DNA of 53,094 nucleotides from Planctomycetota bacterium (lineage in GTDB: Bacteria; Planctomycetota; Phycisphaerae; Phycisphaerales; Phycisphaeraceae): NCBI GenBank assembly GCA_024279275.1, contig JAJRRS010000060.1, positions 1 to 53,094 on the forward strand, read 5' to 3'. Numbering within the stretch: position 1 is the first letter of the stretch; each line of letters opens with the position of its first letter. Below are positions 1 through 7,622 of the stretch, piece by piece. The notes beneath the pieces were generated by a model. That model ran no database searches, had not been told where the DNA came from, and was given only the letters and a program-made list of their open reading frames with translations. Position numbers and translations under genes: made by a program.

Positions 1-2250
1 GCCGCCCTCATAACCGATCAGGGGTATGGTATGCCCGAGCTTGCGCGACCAGCGTTTGGCGAGCGCACCGTGTTCGCGGTAGTTCTTGCGTACGCCTCGG
101 GGGATGTCGGCCAGGGCGCGGTCCAGGATTTCTGATGCGGTGGACCTGGATGTGAGCTTGCGTGTTTCGCTGCTGTTGAGCGTGAAATAGGTGGAGCAGG
201 AGATCGCGTCGAATTCGCCGTTGAGTTCATTGGCGAGTTGCTCTGTGACCCAGGGGTTGTCCTTTTGGCCGACTGCGACACGGATGACGCGGCCGCGCTG
301 GCTTCCAAAGACGTCCATCCAGATATCGAAGTCGCGGTCGGATTCCTGTGCCCAGGCAGCGTTAAACGCGGCGCTGAGTGAGCGTCCGTCGGACCTGGCC
401 TTGACCCAGTTGTGCTGGGGGAATTGCGAGTTCCACACTTCGTTGGACCACTCGACATAGACGTTGAGGTCTTTGCGAAGGCGTTTTTTAACCAGTACCG
501 CGAACTTTTCAACGTAGCGATCGTTGGCCTGGTGAGGCATGCAGAACCAGGGGTCTGCGCCCAACTGGTTGCACAGGTCGATCATGTATTCGATGGCTGC
601 GCCGTCGCCGGTGCCCTGTGTGAAGTAGCCGGGGTTGGCGCGATCGGACCAGGTTACGACGTTGGAGCCGTTGATTCGTTGCCAGTCCATGAACCGGATC
701 ACGCCGAAGGGCTTGAGTCGGTTGAGGTACAAGGGGTGGAAGGCTGAGGATGCGTTCTCGAAACCGGGTAGCCAGACCTTGACGTTGCGCACGGGGTTCT
801 TGGGATTGGATTGCTCGATGCGCAGGTAGATGCCGCGGTTGCTGGGTGTGACGTCGGCGGTGATTCGGCCCTTGCGTCTGCTGACAACACGTGCGTCGTA
901 ATCCAGTTCCACGACGCCGTCGCCGTCGTAGGTGCAGACGTATCGGCCTGCGGGGTAGGCACCGCGCGCGTCGATGTACATGATGGTGTGTGCGGCCTGA
1001 CCTGCGCGGAGCAGTGGCCAGCCGTCGGCGTCGAGTTTGAGTTTTTCACCGGAGTCCCAGGGGCTGCCGCCGGTGCGTGTGGGGAGCCAGTCACGAGACT
1101 GTTTCATGGCATCAACGAAGACCCATTCGCGTGTGTAGTAGGTTACTTCTGCGAGGTTGATTCCCAGGAAGCTCTTGCTGCGCGGCGTGGGTGTCGGGGT
1201 GGGAGTCGGCTTAGGCTTGGGTGTGGGTTTAGGTTTGGGGGTTGGGGCAGGCTTCGGGGTTGGCTTGGGTTTTGGAGCTTCTGACTTTGGCCGGGCGATC
1301 TTGAAAGCGATGGTCTTGCTGTGTGTGCGTTCTTCACCGGAGTAGGCGATGACACGGAGGGTGTATCGGCCGACGGGGAACTTGGTGACATCCCACTCGC
1401 TGGTGTCGCCGAACATGACGTAGGGTGCGTTCTGTTCGACGTCGTAGATTTGTTTGGGGCCGGAGACCTTGAAGACGACTTTCGAGGGCTTGCCGCCGAC
1501 GACATCGGCCTCGATCCTGATGGGGCCGGTGAGTACGGCGTCGTTGCTGATCCCCAGTACCCGTCGGATACGAATGTCGCGTTCGACCTTGAAAGGCAGG
1601 GTGCGCGTGTGGGCGGCTTTGGAGCCGTCGTAAGCGGTGACGCTGATGGTGTAGTTGCCGACGGGTGCGGCGTTGATGTCCCACTTCTTGCTGTCGCCGA
1701 AGAGGACAAAAGGTTTTTTACGATCGGTGTAGGAGTAGTTTTTTGGGCCTTTGATATCGAAGACGACTTTAGAGGGTGTTCCGCCACGGACCTTGGCTTC
1801 CACGCGGGTAGGCACGGTGAGTGTGATGTCGTGGTTGATCCCGATGATGCGGGAGACTTTCAGGGCGTTACCGAGGGTGAAACTGACGGAGCGGAAGTCG
1901 ACGACCCGATGGTCGCGGATGAGGAAAGCTGTGACTTTGTAGTCGCCGGAGTCGGCTTTGGATGTATCCCAGCCGGTGCGTCGGCCTGCGAGGATGTAGG
2001 GCGGTCGTCGTGTGGTGGTGGTGAAGGATGTTGGGCCTTGGACGTGATATCGGACGGAGTAGTCCGCGTCGTCGTAGAGGTCGGCGACTTTTGTTTCGAT
2101 CCTCAGTTCGCCGGTGACGGTCTGGCCCGGACGGATGCCGGTGATGGCGGTGATGCGTGCGGCCTGGGTTGTGCCGGCACCGAACGCCAGCAGGCACAAC
2201 AGCATCAGTAGGGCTAAGCATCCATTCTTACGCAGCAGGGTAGAAAACAT
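1..2250 (-). CDS. Secreted glycoside-hydrolase-like protein with Ig-like repeats (C-terminus beyond the window)
   Basis: The minus frame is open from an ATG at 2250 to the window edge (750 codons, no stop), so the gene is truncated only by the window. The N-terminus is a signal peptide (MFSTLLRKNG, a Leu-rich core, then AGTTQA). Residues ~30-320 hold three related beta-rich, Ig-like repeats, each ending in a Gly-Asp plus Trp-Asp motif. Residues ~325-358 are a Pro/Lys/Thr linker, as is usual in extracellular carbohydrate enzymes. The distal part (~360-750) has VEWSNEVWN with Glu604 and IGYEGG with Glu748. By analogy with clan GH-A TIM barrels these could be the acid/base (Asn-Glu) and the nucleophile (Glu near strand 7); that assignment is inference. 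Without it, this is a secreted protein of unknown substrate. A weak GAGAAAG lies upstream of the ATG. Confidence 0.8.
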   Translation of the reverse strand, partial: MFSTLLRKNGCLALLMLLCLLAFGAGTTQAARITAITGIRPGQTVTGELRIETKVADLYDDADYSVRYHVQGPTSFTTTTRRPPYILAGRRTGWDTSKADSGDYKVTAFLIRDHRVVDFRSVSFTLGNALKVSRIIGINHDITLTVPTRVEAKVRGGTPSKVVFDIKGPKNYSYTDRKKPFVLFGDSKKWDINAAPVGNYTISVTAYDGSKAAHTRTLPFKVERDIRIRRVLGISNDAVLTGPIRIEADVVGGKPSKVVFKVSGPKQIYDVEQNAPYVMFGDTSEWDVTKFPVGRYTLRVIAYSGEERTHSKTIAFKIARPKSEAPKPKPTPKPAPTPKPKPTPKPKPTPTPTPTPRSKSFLGINLAEVTYYTREWVFVDAMKQSRDWLPTRTGGSPWDSGEKLKLDADGWPLLRAGQAAHTIMYIDARGAYPAGRYVCTYDGDGVVELDYDARVVSRRKGRITADVTPSNRGIYLRIEQSNPKNPVRNVKVWLPGFENASSAFHPLYLNRLKPFGVIRFMDWQRINGSNVVTWSDRANPGYFTQGTGDGAAIEYMIDLCNQLGADPWFCMPHQANDRYVEKFAVLVKKRLRKDLNVYVEWSNEVWNSQFPQHNWVKARSDGRSLSAAFNAAWAQESDRDFDIWMDVFGSQRGRVIRVAVGQKDNPWVTEQLANELNGEFDAISCSTYFTLNSSETRKLTSRSTASEILDRALADIPRGVRKNYREHGALAKRWSRKLGHTIPLIGYEGG

Positions 2251-2271
2251 AAAACAACTTTCTCTGGGTTC

Positions 2272-2290
2272 TGCAACGCTCCGCGTTGCA
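2272..2290. promoter_or_regulatory. Perfect palindrome 22 bp upstream of the secreted-protein start
   Basis: TGCAACGC, a 3-nt centre, then GCGTTGCA: two perfect 8-bp arms. It would lie in the 5' leader or promoter of the minus-strand gene starting at 2250. It could be an operator or a small RNA hairpin. No protein or riboswitch is recognised. Confidence 0.4.
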
Positions 2291-2377
2291 TGACGACCTT
2301 GGGCGGGCTAGTGATGAAGAAAAAACCGTCGGGGGGGTGGGATCGTGTTCGATCCACGGGTTTGGGTTCAGGAGGGC

Positions 2378-2420
2378 ACGGTCCGGGGGGTTACGGTCCG
2401 GGGGTTACGATCCGGGGTGG
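2378..2420. repeat. Three tandem imperfect units of ACGGTCCGGGGGTT
   Basis: Units begin at 2378, 2393 and 2407 and are 14-15 bases long. The third has A for G in the GGTCC core and a changed end. The spacing is near one and a half helical turns. Function unknown; it may be a regulatory-protein site or a slippage product. Confidence 0.5.
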
Positions 2421-2738
2421 CCGTTGCCTGCTAAGGCTGGCCTCGTAGCATGGCCTGTTCGGGGTATCGACGACCCAGGGTCATCCGTCAGCAAAACAAA
2501 ACCGACGCCCGATTGGGTTCCGATAAATATAGCAACTTGGAACGGCTTTGGTTCTCATTTTCCTCGAATTTCGCGTAATATGAAGGTAAAACACCAGGGG
2601 TCGGGGTGATATCCCCTATAGCCTTGCTGCAAGTTGAATGACGCTGGGCGTTTGGTCGTCACAGGTACAAAGGCGCTTTGATCGGGTTGATTTTTCATCG
2701 CAATACCCAGGGCGCAATAAGAGAACGGGACACGCTTT

Positions 2739-3263
2739 ATGCTCACACTCGAAGGTAAACGCATCCTGATCTTCGTCGGTGACGACTACGAAGACATGGA
2801 ACTTCAGTACCCCAAGTACCGCTTGATCGAGGCGGGCGCGGAGGTGATTGTCGCTGGGCTGGACGCTGATGTGATATACAAAGGCAAGTACGGTTATCCA
2901 CAAGTTTCCCAGATGCGGATCGCTGACCAGAGCGCGGCGGACTTCGATGGGCTGGTGATCCCAGGGGGATGGATGCCCGATAAACTGCGTCGGTATGATG
3001 AGGTCAAACGCGTCACGCTTGGGATGCACGAGGCGGGCAAGTGCGTAGCGTCGATCTGTCATGGTCCTTGGATCGATATCTCGGCTGGGATTGTGAAGGG
3101 TGCGACATATACCAGCACGCCGGGGCTGACGGATGACTTGAGGAACGCGGGGGCGAAGTGGGTAGACCAGCCTGTCGTGATCGACGGGCATCATGTGACC
3201 AGCCGGCGGCCGGACGATCTGCCTGAATTTTGCCGGGGTATCCTGGAGGTGATGAGTCGATGA
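2739..3263 (+). CDS. DJ-1/PfpI family protein (class I glutamine amidotransferase-like)
   Basis: 174 residues, the usual length for the PfpI/YhbO branch of the DJ-1 superfamily. It has the N-terminal strand KRILIFVGDDYEDMEL with the conserved Glu18, a GLVIPGG segment (71-77), and the nucleophile elbow SICHGPW with Cys107-His108. Members are described as stress-protective cytoplasmic enzymes (proteases or protein/glyoxal deglycases); which reaction applies here cannot be read from sequence. The stop codon TGA overlaps the ATG of the next gene (ATGA at 3260-3263), so the two are translationally coupled. The ribosome binding site is weak. Confidence 0.9.
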   Translation: MLTLEGKRILIFVGDDYEDMELQYPKYRLIEAGAEVIVAGLDADVIYKGKYGYPQVSQMRIADQSAADFDGLVIPGGWMPDKLRRYDEVKRVTLGMHEAGKCVASICHGPWIDISAGIVKGATYTSTPGLTDDLRNAGAKWVDQPVVIDGHHVTSRRPDDLPEFCRGILEVMSR

Positions 3264-4225
3264 AAAACTTACTGACCTTTACTCTTTTAGTTTGCATGCT
3301 TATGTCTACGCCTCACACAAATGCGCAGCCTGCGGCGGCACAGGGCGACGCGGAAAACCAGCCCGCGCTGGCTGCGACGCAGGAAGACACGGGCGGCGCG
3401 GTGGTGCCGATTAAGGTGATGAGTTTTAATATCCTTTGGAGTGGTTCCGCGATTCCGCCGGGCATCTGGTCCAAACGGAAGGATCGGTTGCTTGAAACGA
3501 TCAAGGCGTATGACCCGGATATTTTGGGTGTGCAGGAATCTCTGCTGAAGCAGTCGAAGTTTTTGCGTAATAACATGGAAGGCTTCATCTTCTTTGGTGC
3601 GGGTCGAGACAACGGGGGACTCGGCGGGGAGATGTGCGCGATCTATTATCGTGGCAGTCGATTTCGACGGGTTGGGGGCGGGCACTTCTGGTTTAGTGAG
3701 CAACCGGACGTGCCGGGGAGTACGGCATGGAATACGGCGTTCCCGAGGATGGTGACGTGGCTTCGGCTGCGGGACAAGACCGATGGGAAGACGTTCGTGA
3801 TCGCCAACACGCACTTCGATCACCGAAGCAAGATGGCTCGACTTAATTCCGGAAAACTGCTACGGGAAAAATTGGCGGAGCTTGCGGAAGACGGCCCGGT
3901 GGTGGTCATCGGGGATTTTAACTGCGATGAAGACTCCAAGCCTTACGCGGCACTGATGGGGCTGGATGAAGGCGGAACGCCTTGGCTGATCGATGCGTAT
4001 CGTGCGGTCCATCCGGAGCGCAGCGATCAGGAGGCGACGTACCACGGGTTCCGTGGCGGGACCGAGGGCAGCCGGATCGACTGGGTGCTGCATTCCCCGG
4101 GGTTCCAAACACTTACAGCCGGGATCGATACGACGCACGAGGGGCTGAAATACCCCTCAGACCATTTCCCGGTGACTGCGACGCTGTTGCGGGTCGATGC
4201 CCCGGCGGTGGAAGCGGAAGAATAG
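3260..4225 (+). CDS. Exported endonuclease/exonuclease/phosphatase family protein 1
   Basis: The start is ATG 3260 rather than an in-frame ATG 30 bases earlier, because GGAGG lies 10 bases upstream and the ATG overlaps the stop of the PfpI gene. This gives 321 residues with a signal peptide (MKNLLTFTLLVCMLMSTPHTNA). The EEP fold motifs follow in order: VMSFNILW, the metal-binding QES, THFDHRS, VIGDFNCDE (Asp/Asn of the active site), SRIDWVLH, and YPSDHFPV (Ser-Asp-His). Family members cleave phosphodiester bonds in DNA, RNA, inositol phosphates or sphingomyelin with Mg2+; the substrate is not evident. It is a paralogue of the gene at 4518, with the same motif spacing, and is probably secreted to the periplasm or outside. 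Confidence 0.9.
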   Translation: MKNLLTFTLLVCMLMSTPHTNAQPAAAQGDAENQPALAATQEDTGGAVVPIKVMSFNILWSGSAIPPGIWSKRKDRLLETIKAYDPDILGVQESLLKQSKFLRNNMEGFIFFGAGRDNGGLGGEMCAIYYRGSRFRRVGGGHFWFSEQPDVPGSTAWNTAFPRMVTWLRLRDKTDGKTFVIANTHFDHRSKMARLNSGKLLREKLAELAEDGPVVVIGDFNCDEDSKPYAALMGLDEGGTPWLIDAYRAVHPERSDQEATYHGFRGGTEGSRIDWVLHSPGFQTLTAGIDTTHEGLKYPSDHFPVTATLLRVDAPAVEAEE

Positions 4226-4229
4226 ACGG

Positions 4230-4312
4230 TGCCTCTGAATAACCTTCCGCGGTGCGTGATTCTGAACAACCACGGCTGCTAAAGCAGCCTCAGCCGCGGT
4301 TATTCAGAGGCC
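4230..4312. repeat. 83-bp MITE-like inverted-repeat element, copy 1
   Basis: Terminal inverted repeats GCCTCTGAATAACC and GGTTATTCAGAGGC enclose a core with its own hairpin (GGCTGCTaaAGCAGCC). From TGAATAACC inward it is identical to copy 2 at 51772-51854. It begins 5 bases after the stop codon of the EEP gene. The flanks TAGACGGT and CAGGCGGT match 6 of 8 and may be a decayed target duplication that includes the stop codon. Confidence 0.85.
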
Positions 4313-4316
4313 CCAG

Positions 4317-4349
4317 GCGGTTTATTAGTGCGGAATTTACCGCTTTTTT
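4317..4349 (+). terminator. Possible Rho-independent terminator after PfpI-EEP1
   Basis: GCGGT at 4317-4321 pairs with ACCGC at 4339-4343, with partial pairing inside, and is followed by six T residues. The stem is short, but the T run and the place at the end of the two-gene unit fit a terminator. Confidence 0.5.
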
Positions 4350-4350
4350 A

Positions 4351-4378
4351 TTGACCAAGAGAGAAAAACCCCTACGCT
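4351..4378 (+). promoter_or_regulatory. Candidate sigma-70-like promoter for the second EEP gene
   Basis: TTGACC at 4351, a 16-base spacer, then TACGCT at 4373, just after the terminator and about 140 bases before the ATG. The -10 box matches the consensus in only half its positions. Another A/T-rich site, GATAATACA near 4440, is an alternative. Confidence 0.25.
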
Positions 4379-4517
4379 AATCAAGACGTGACTCGGCCTA
4401 AGCCTCCCCGGCTTATTCGAGGCCAAGGCGATGCGTTGCCGATAATACATTGTCGGACGGCCTGAGAGAGGGGCTATACACGGCCCCTACCCGTGTCACC
4501 AGCAGAGGTTAGCTCAT

Positions 4518-5489
4518 ATGCACAAGGCTTTTATCCTGGCGGGTGTCTGCTTCGTGTCGGCGATGTTCGTCGGCTGTGAAAGCGGGTCGGACCCGTATAG
4601 TTTCCTGCGCAGGCCGCTGCAGCGGCGGTCGGTTGCGGTGTCGGACAGCTACCGGGTGATGAGTTTTAACCTCCGCACAGCCACGTTCATCGACGCGCAG
4701 AATCACTGGAACCTGCGAAAGAAATTGGTGGTGAAATCGATCAATACGTTTTCGCCGGACCTTCTGGGGACACAGGAATGTCAGGCGTCGCAGGCGCGAT
4801 ATCTCAAGGAACAACTCCCGGGCTATCAGTTCGTGGGCGTCGGTCGCAACAACGGGAAAGCAGACGGGGAGATGTGTGGGGTGTTTTTCCGCAACGATCG
4901 GTTTATCAAGCTGGATGAAGGGCACTTCTGGCTCAGCAAGACGCCGAACAAACCGGGGAGCAAGAGTTGGGGTTCGGCGTTTAAGCGGATGGTAACGTGG
5001 GTGAGGCTAGCGCCGCGCGACGGGTCGAAGCGGGCGTTCTACTTTTTTAATACGCACATGGATAACAGTTCGCAGATGGCGCGTGTGCAGGGGGCGTGGT
5101 TATTGCGGCGTAAGATCGATGAGATCGCGGACGGTCGGCCGGTGATTGTGACAGGGGACTTCAATACCGATTCGGGTACGACGCCTTACCAGTTGTTGGT
5201 GCGCGGGCCGCAGGACTGGCGGGGGTATCTGATCGACACCTACCGGCAGACCAACCCGGTGCCGGGGCTGAACGAAGGCACACGCCATAAGTTCCACGGC
5301 AAAACTACCGGTGATCGGATCGACTGGATCATCACCACCAACAACTTCACGACGGTGAGCGCGGAGATCGACCGCACAAAATACAACGGGCAGTATCCGT
5401 CGGACCACTTCCCGGTCACGGCTGTCTTGCGTTTGCAACCGGGGTCGCAGTTTGCGGGGCATCGAAGCACGCGGGCGGGCGGGTCGTGA
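4518..5489 (+). CDS. Endonuclease/exonuclease/phosphatase family lipoprotein 2
   Basis: 323 residues. The N-terminus MHKAFILAGVCFVSAMFVGC is a lipoprotein signal with a lipobox ending at Cys20. The EEP motifs are VMSFNLRT, the metal-binding Glu in GTQECQ, FNTHMDNSS, VTGDFNTDS, DRIDWIIT and YPSDHFPV. It resembles the upstream EEP protein along its whole length (shared phrases such as FVGVGRNNG, GHFWLS and FKRMVTWVRL), so the two are tandem paralogues; this one is lipid-anchored and the other carries a cleavable-type signal. Likely a membrane-tethered Mg2+-dependent phosphodiesterase or nuclease. AGAGG upstream of the ATG gives a reasonable ribosome site. Confidence 0.9.
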   Translation: MHKAFILAGVCFVSAMFVGCESGSDPYSFLRRPLQRRSVAVSDSYRVMSFNLRTATFIDAQNHWNLRKKLVVKSINTFSPDLLGTQECQASQARYLKEQLPGYQFVGVGRNNGKADGEMCGVFFRNDRFIKLDEGHFWLSKTPNKPGSKSWGSAFKRMVTWVRLAPRDGSKRAFYFFNTHMDNSSQMARVQGAWLLRRKIDEIADGRPVIVTGDFNTDSGTTPYQLLVRGPQDWRGYLIDTYRQTNPVPGLNEGTRHKFHGKTTGDRIDWIITTNNFTTVSAEIDRTKYNGQYPSDHFPVTAVLRLQPGSQFAGHRSTRAGGS

Positions 5490-5632
5490 ATTATTGTGTC
5501 ACGTTAGGGTGGATTCGTCTTGTTTGTTGTGTTGCGTTAATGGTTTTGGTGGGTGGTGACGTGATGGGTGCGCCGCGTGGCCGCAGCGGCTAAACGTTGG
5601 TCGCGATGATGATAATTTTACCGCGACATGCT

Positions 5633-5663
5633 AACGCGCGGATCTGTGATCCGCCGCTAAACG
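5633..5663. repeat. Short palindromic repeat, family R1, copy 1
   Basis: GCGGATC-tgt-GATCCGC with the trailer CGCTAAACG. The same sequence, apart from the loop, recurs at 6668-6698 and 34755-34785, with a degenerate inverted copy at 34710-34738. The rest of the 356-base gap 5490-5845 holds the R2 repeat at 5783 and no visible gene. Confidence 0.8.
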
Positions 5664-5782
5664 GGAGAGTATAGCAACGGACACCGTATCTTCATACGCG
5701 AATATAACCGAACGCCCACGGCGTCTGGGTTAAGCATACGCTACAGCGTTTTGCACGCAGGCGTCACGTTTCTATAAAGACA

Positions 5783-5807
5783 GACGCGACAAGTCGCGGC
5801 GCTTCGT
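5783..5807. repeat. Short palindromic repeat, family R2, copy 1
   Basis: GCGAC-aa-GTCGC followed by GGCGCTTCGT. It recurs at 12558, 14290, 38788 and 48609, always between genes. Confidence 0.8.
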
Positions 5808-5845
5808 AAGGAATAATCGTACGGGTGATAGGAAGAAACGTTCAA

Positions 5846-6553
5846 TCAAACAACCAACTCCGCGATCGAGCGGATGATGCGGTCGGGGGTGATGTTGGTG
5901 TTGGGGGGTAGGCCTGTGCCGCGCCAGTCGAGCCAGATACCCTTTATTCCAAGTGCCTGCGGGGCGGCGATCTCCCATTGGAGGTTGTCGCCGACCATCC
6001 AGGTGTCTGCGGGTTTGGCGTTTAATTCGGATAACGCGTGGTCAAAGACTCGTCGGTCGGGTTTGCCGATGCCGAACTCGCCTTCGAGGATGATGCAGTC
6101 AAATAAAGGTTCCAGGCCGAAGCGTATGACCTTGTCGCGTTGGGTTTCACCTTTGCCGTTGCTGATGAGTCCGAGGCGGACGTTGGCTTGTTTGAGAGAG
6201 TGCAGGGCGTCGATCGCGCCGTCGAAAGGCTTCATCTCTGTGATACGACGTTCGGTGAACCAGTCGGCGATGGATGTGGCGAGTTGGTTGTTCGAGGCGT
6301 CGAGGGTTTTGAGCGCGTGTTCGACACAGCCGGCACGGGCTTTGTAAAGATCCATCCGGCCCGCGAGGTTGCGCTGCGGATCGGACCAGAACCATTCACG
6401 GCTGATCTTCATCTGGACATCAAATGCTGTGGCGTCCAGGCCTGTGTGCTTGGCGAAGTGTTCGGCGGCGCGGGACCAGAGGCGGTCGGCGCTGAGGGTG
6501 GTGTCGAGGATGGTGTCGTCGAGGTCGAAGAGGATGGCGGTGGGGTAGGTCAT
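5846..6553 (-). CDS. HAD-superfamily hydrolase, subfamily IA
   Basis: 235 residues with all four HAD motifs: motif I FDLDDTILD (nucleophile Asp10 and Asp12), motif II GLISNGKG, the motif III Lys in FGIGKPDRRVF, and motif IV WMVGDNLQWEI. A helical cap of about 80 residues between motifs I and II places it in the IA group with phosphoglycolate phosphatase- and YjjG-like enzymes. It most likely dephosphorylates a small phosphorylated metabolite in the cytoplasm; the substrate is unknown. It appears to be a single-gene unit with dispersed repeats on both sides. Confidence 0.9.
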   Translation of the reverse strand: MTYPTAILFDLDDTILDTTLSADRLWSRAAEHFAKHTGLDATAFDVQMKISREWFWSDPQRNLAGRMDLYKARAGCVEHALKTLDASNNQLATSIADWFTERRITEMKPFDGAIDALHSLKQANVRLGLISNGKGETQRDKVIRFGLEPLFDCIILEGEFGIGKPDRRVFDHALSELNAKPADTWMVGDNLQWEIAAPQALGIKGIWLDWRGTGLPPNTNITPDRIIRSIAELVV

Positions 6554-6667
6554 ATGGGGATGTGCGATGTTTAATCTGCGGTGTTCGATCTATGATAGCT
6601 ATCCATTTAATCCTTGTGTGGTAGCTGCGGCATACGGCCTGTGTTGGGAGACTTGGTGTTTTGAGGA

Positions 6668-6698
6668 AACGCGCGGATCTTCGATCCGCCGCTAAACG
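6668..6698. repeat. Short palindromic repeat, family R1, copy 2
   Basis: GCGGATC-ttc-GATCCGC followed by CGCTAAACG, the same unit as at 5633. The gap between the HAD gene and ruvC also holds the hairpin at 6737-6756. Confidence 0.8.
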
Positions 6699-6736
6699 GC
6701 AAGCCTGGATCTGGCGGGTAGGGTTGGTTGGGGCAA

Positions 6737-6756
6737 CCCCGCCCTTCCGGGCGGGG
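6737..6756. repeat. GC-rich hairpin CCCCGCCC-ttcc-GGGCGGGG
   Basis: A perfect 8-bp stem with a 4-base loop between the convergent-side ends of ruvC and the HAD gene upstream region. There is no T-run, so it is a repeat-type hairpin rather than a clear terminator. Confidence 0.5.
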
Positions 6757-6826
6757 CTAATAAGGGGCGATGTTGAGACGTTGTGTATGGGGGGGGTATG
6801 TGTAGGGGCGATTTGGTGTGAGGGGG

Positions 6827-7321
6827 TTACAGTTTTTCTATGGCGAGTCTTCGTGCGTGGCACAGTGCGATGGCGATGGCGTCGGCGACGTCGGGGGGGC
6901 TGGGGATTTCGTCGAGGTTGCATTGGGTTTGGACGGCACGTTGGACCTGTTCTTTGGAGGCGTGGCCGTAGCCTGTGAGGGCTTTTTTGACCTCGGTGCT
7001 GGGCCAGTCCTGGACGGGGAGGCTGTGCTGCTGGGCACAGAGGAGGATGACGCCGCGGGCGTGGCCCATGAGGATGGCGGTGCGTGGGTGGTTGTAGTGG
7101 GCGTAGAGTTTTTCGACGGCGAAGCAGTCGGGCTTGAGAGTGGTGACGATGGTGGTGAGTTCTTCGTGGAGTTGGCCGAGGCGCTGCTCCATGGGGGCTT
7201 GGGCGTCGATGCGGATGATGCCACCTTCGACTAAGGTGGGTTCGATCGCGCCGTCGTTGAGGTCCACCACGCCGTAGCCGGTGATGCGTAGGCCGGGGTC
7301 TATGCCGATGACACGGGTCAT
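6827..7321 (-). CDS. ruvC: Crossover junction endodeoxyribonuclease RuvC
   Basis: With ATG at 7321 the protein has 164 residues, the normal RuvC length; an in-frame ATG 153 bases upstream would add an unconserved leader that runs through a dispersed repeat. The catalytic acidic residues are visible: MTRVIGIDPGLRITGYG (Asp8), CFAVEKLYAH (Glu), and the C-terminal PPDVADAIAIALCHAR (Asp pair). RuvC resolves Holliday junctions with the RuvAB motor in homologous recombination. ruvA and ruvB are not next to it here. A 51-base direct repeat pair occupies its upstream region, which it shares divergently with the topoisomerase operon. Confidence 0.95.
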   Translation of the reverse strand: MTRVIGIDPGLRITGYGVVDLNDGAIEPTLVEGGIIRIDAQAPMEQRLGQLHEELTTIVTTLKPDCFAVEKLYAHYNHPRTAILMGHARGVILLCAQQHSLPVQDWPSTEVKKALTGYGHASKEQVQRAVQTQCNLDEIPSPPDVADAIAIALCHARRLAIEKL

Positions 7322-7352
7322 GGGGGTAGGATAGGTGATTTTATGAAAGCTG

Positions 7353-7404
7353 GCGGAGACCCCACCGAAGCACCGAGGACGGTGCATCAGTGGGCTTTGT
7401 GGGG
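7353..7404. repeat. 51-bp direct repeat, unit 1
   Basis: Starts GCGGAGACCCCACCGAAGCA and ends CAGTGGGCTTTGTGGGG. About 44 positions match unit 2 at 7454-7504. Each unit contains complementary GACCCCAC and GTGGG parts, so it can fold. Confidence 0.75.
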
Positions 7405-7453
7405 GATTTGTCGGATGGTCGCGGATGTTCCCGGGATAACCCACTGAAGGCCC

Positions 7454-7504
7454 GCGGAGACCCCACCGAAACACTGGGGCGGTGCATCAGTGGGCTTTGC
7501 GGGG
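7454..7504. repeat. 51-bp direct repeat, unit 2
   Basis: Starts GCGGAGACCCCACCGAAACA and ends CAGTGGGCTTTGCGGGG. It lies about 100 bases from unit 1, in the 301-base divergent region between ruvC and the topoisomerase operon. No gene is visible between the units. Confidence 0.75.
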
Positions 7505-7622
7505 CGTTTTTTAGACGTGGTCCTGTGCGATGATCGCTTGTGGGGGAAGCGGATGTTGCGTATGTTGCTGCGGCTGGGAGGAGAGTGACGGGTTAAGTAT
7601 TTCCAAGCCAAGGAGGGCTTGT

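Larger units (their letters stand above)
2251..2738. other. Intergenic region between divergent genes
   Basis: 488 bases between the minus-strand secreted protein and the plus-strand PfpI gene. It holds a perfect palindrome (2272-2290) and a G-rich tandem repeat (2378-2420). I looked for a riboswitch in the structured-looking part at 2420-2510 and could not match one. No coding sequence with a convincing start is visible. Confidence 0.6.

Noticed and set aside
18..1787. Several short minus-strand frames at the left edge
   Set aside because: They are in other frames; the single frame open from 2250 to the window edge gives a signal peptide, repeats and conserved motifs.
2420..2510. Possible riboswitch upstream of the PfpI gene
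   Set aside because: The GGCTGGCC and GCATGGCC words can pair, but I could not match a known c-di-GMP, cobalamin or SAM riboswitch pattern on either strand.
2893..2901. TTATCCACA, a perfect DnaA box
   Set aside because: It is single, inside the PfpI coding sequence, with no cluster of boxes or AT-rich region; chance is the simplest reading.
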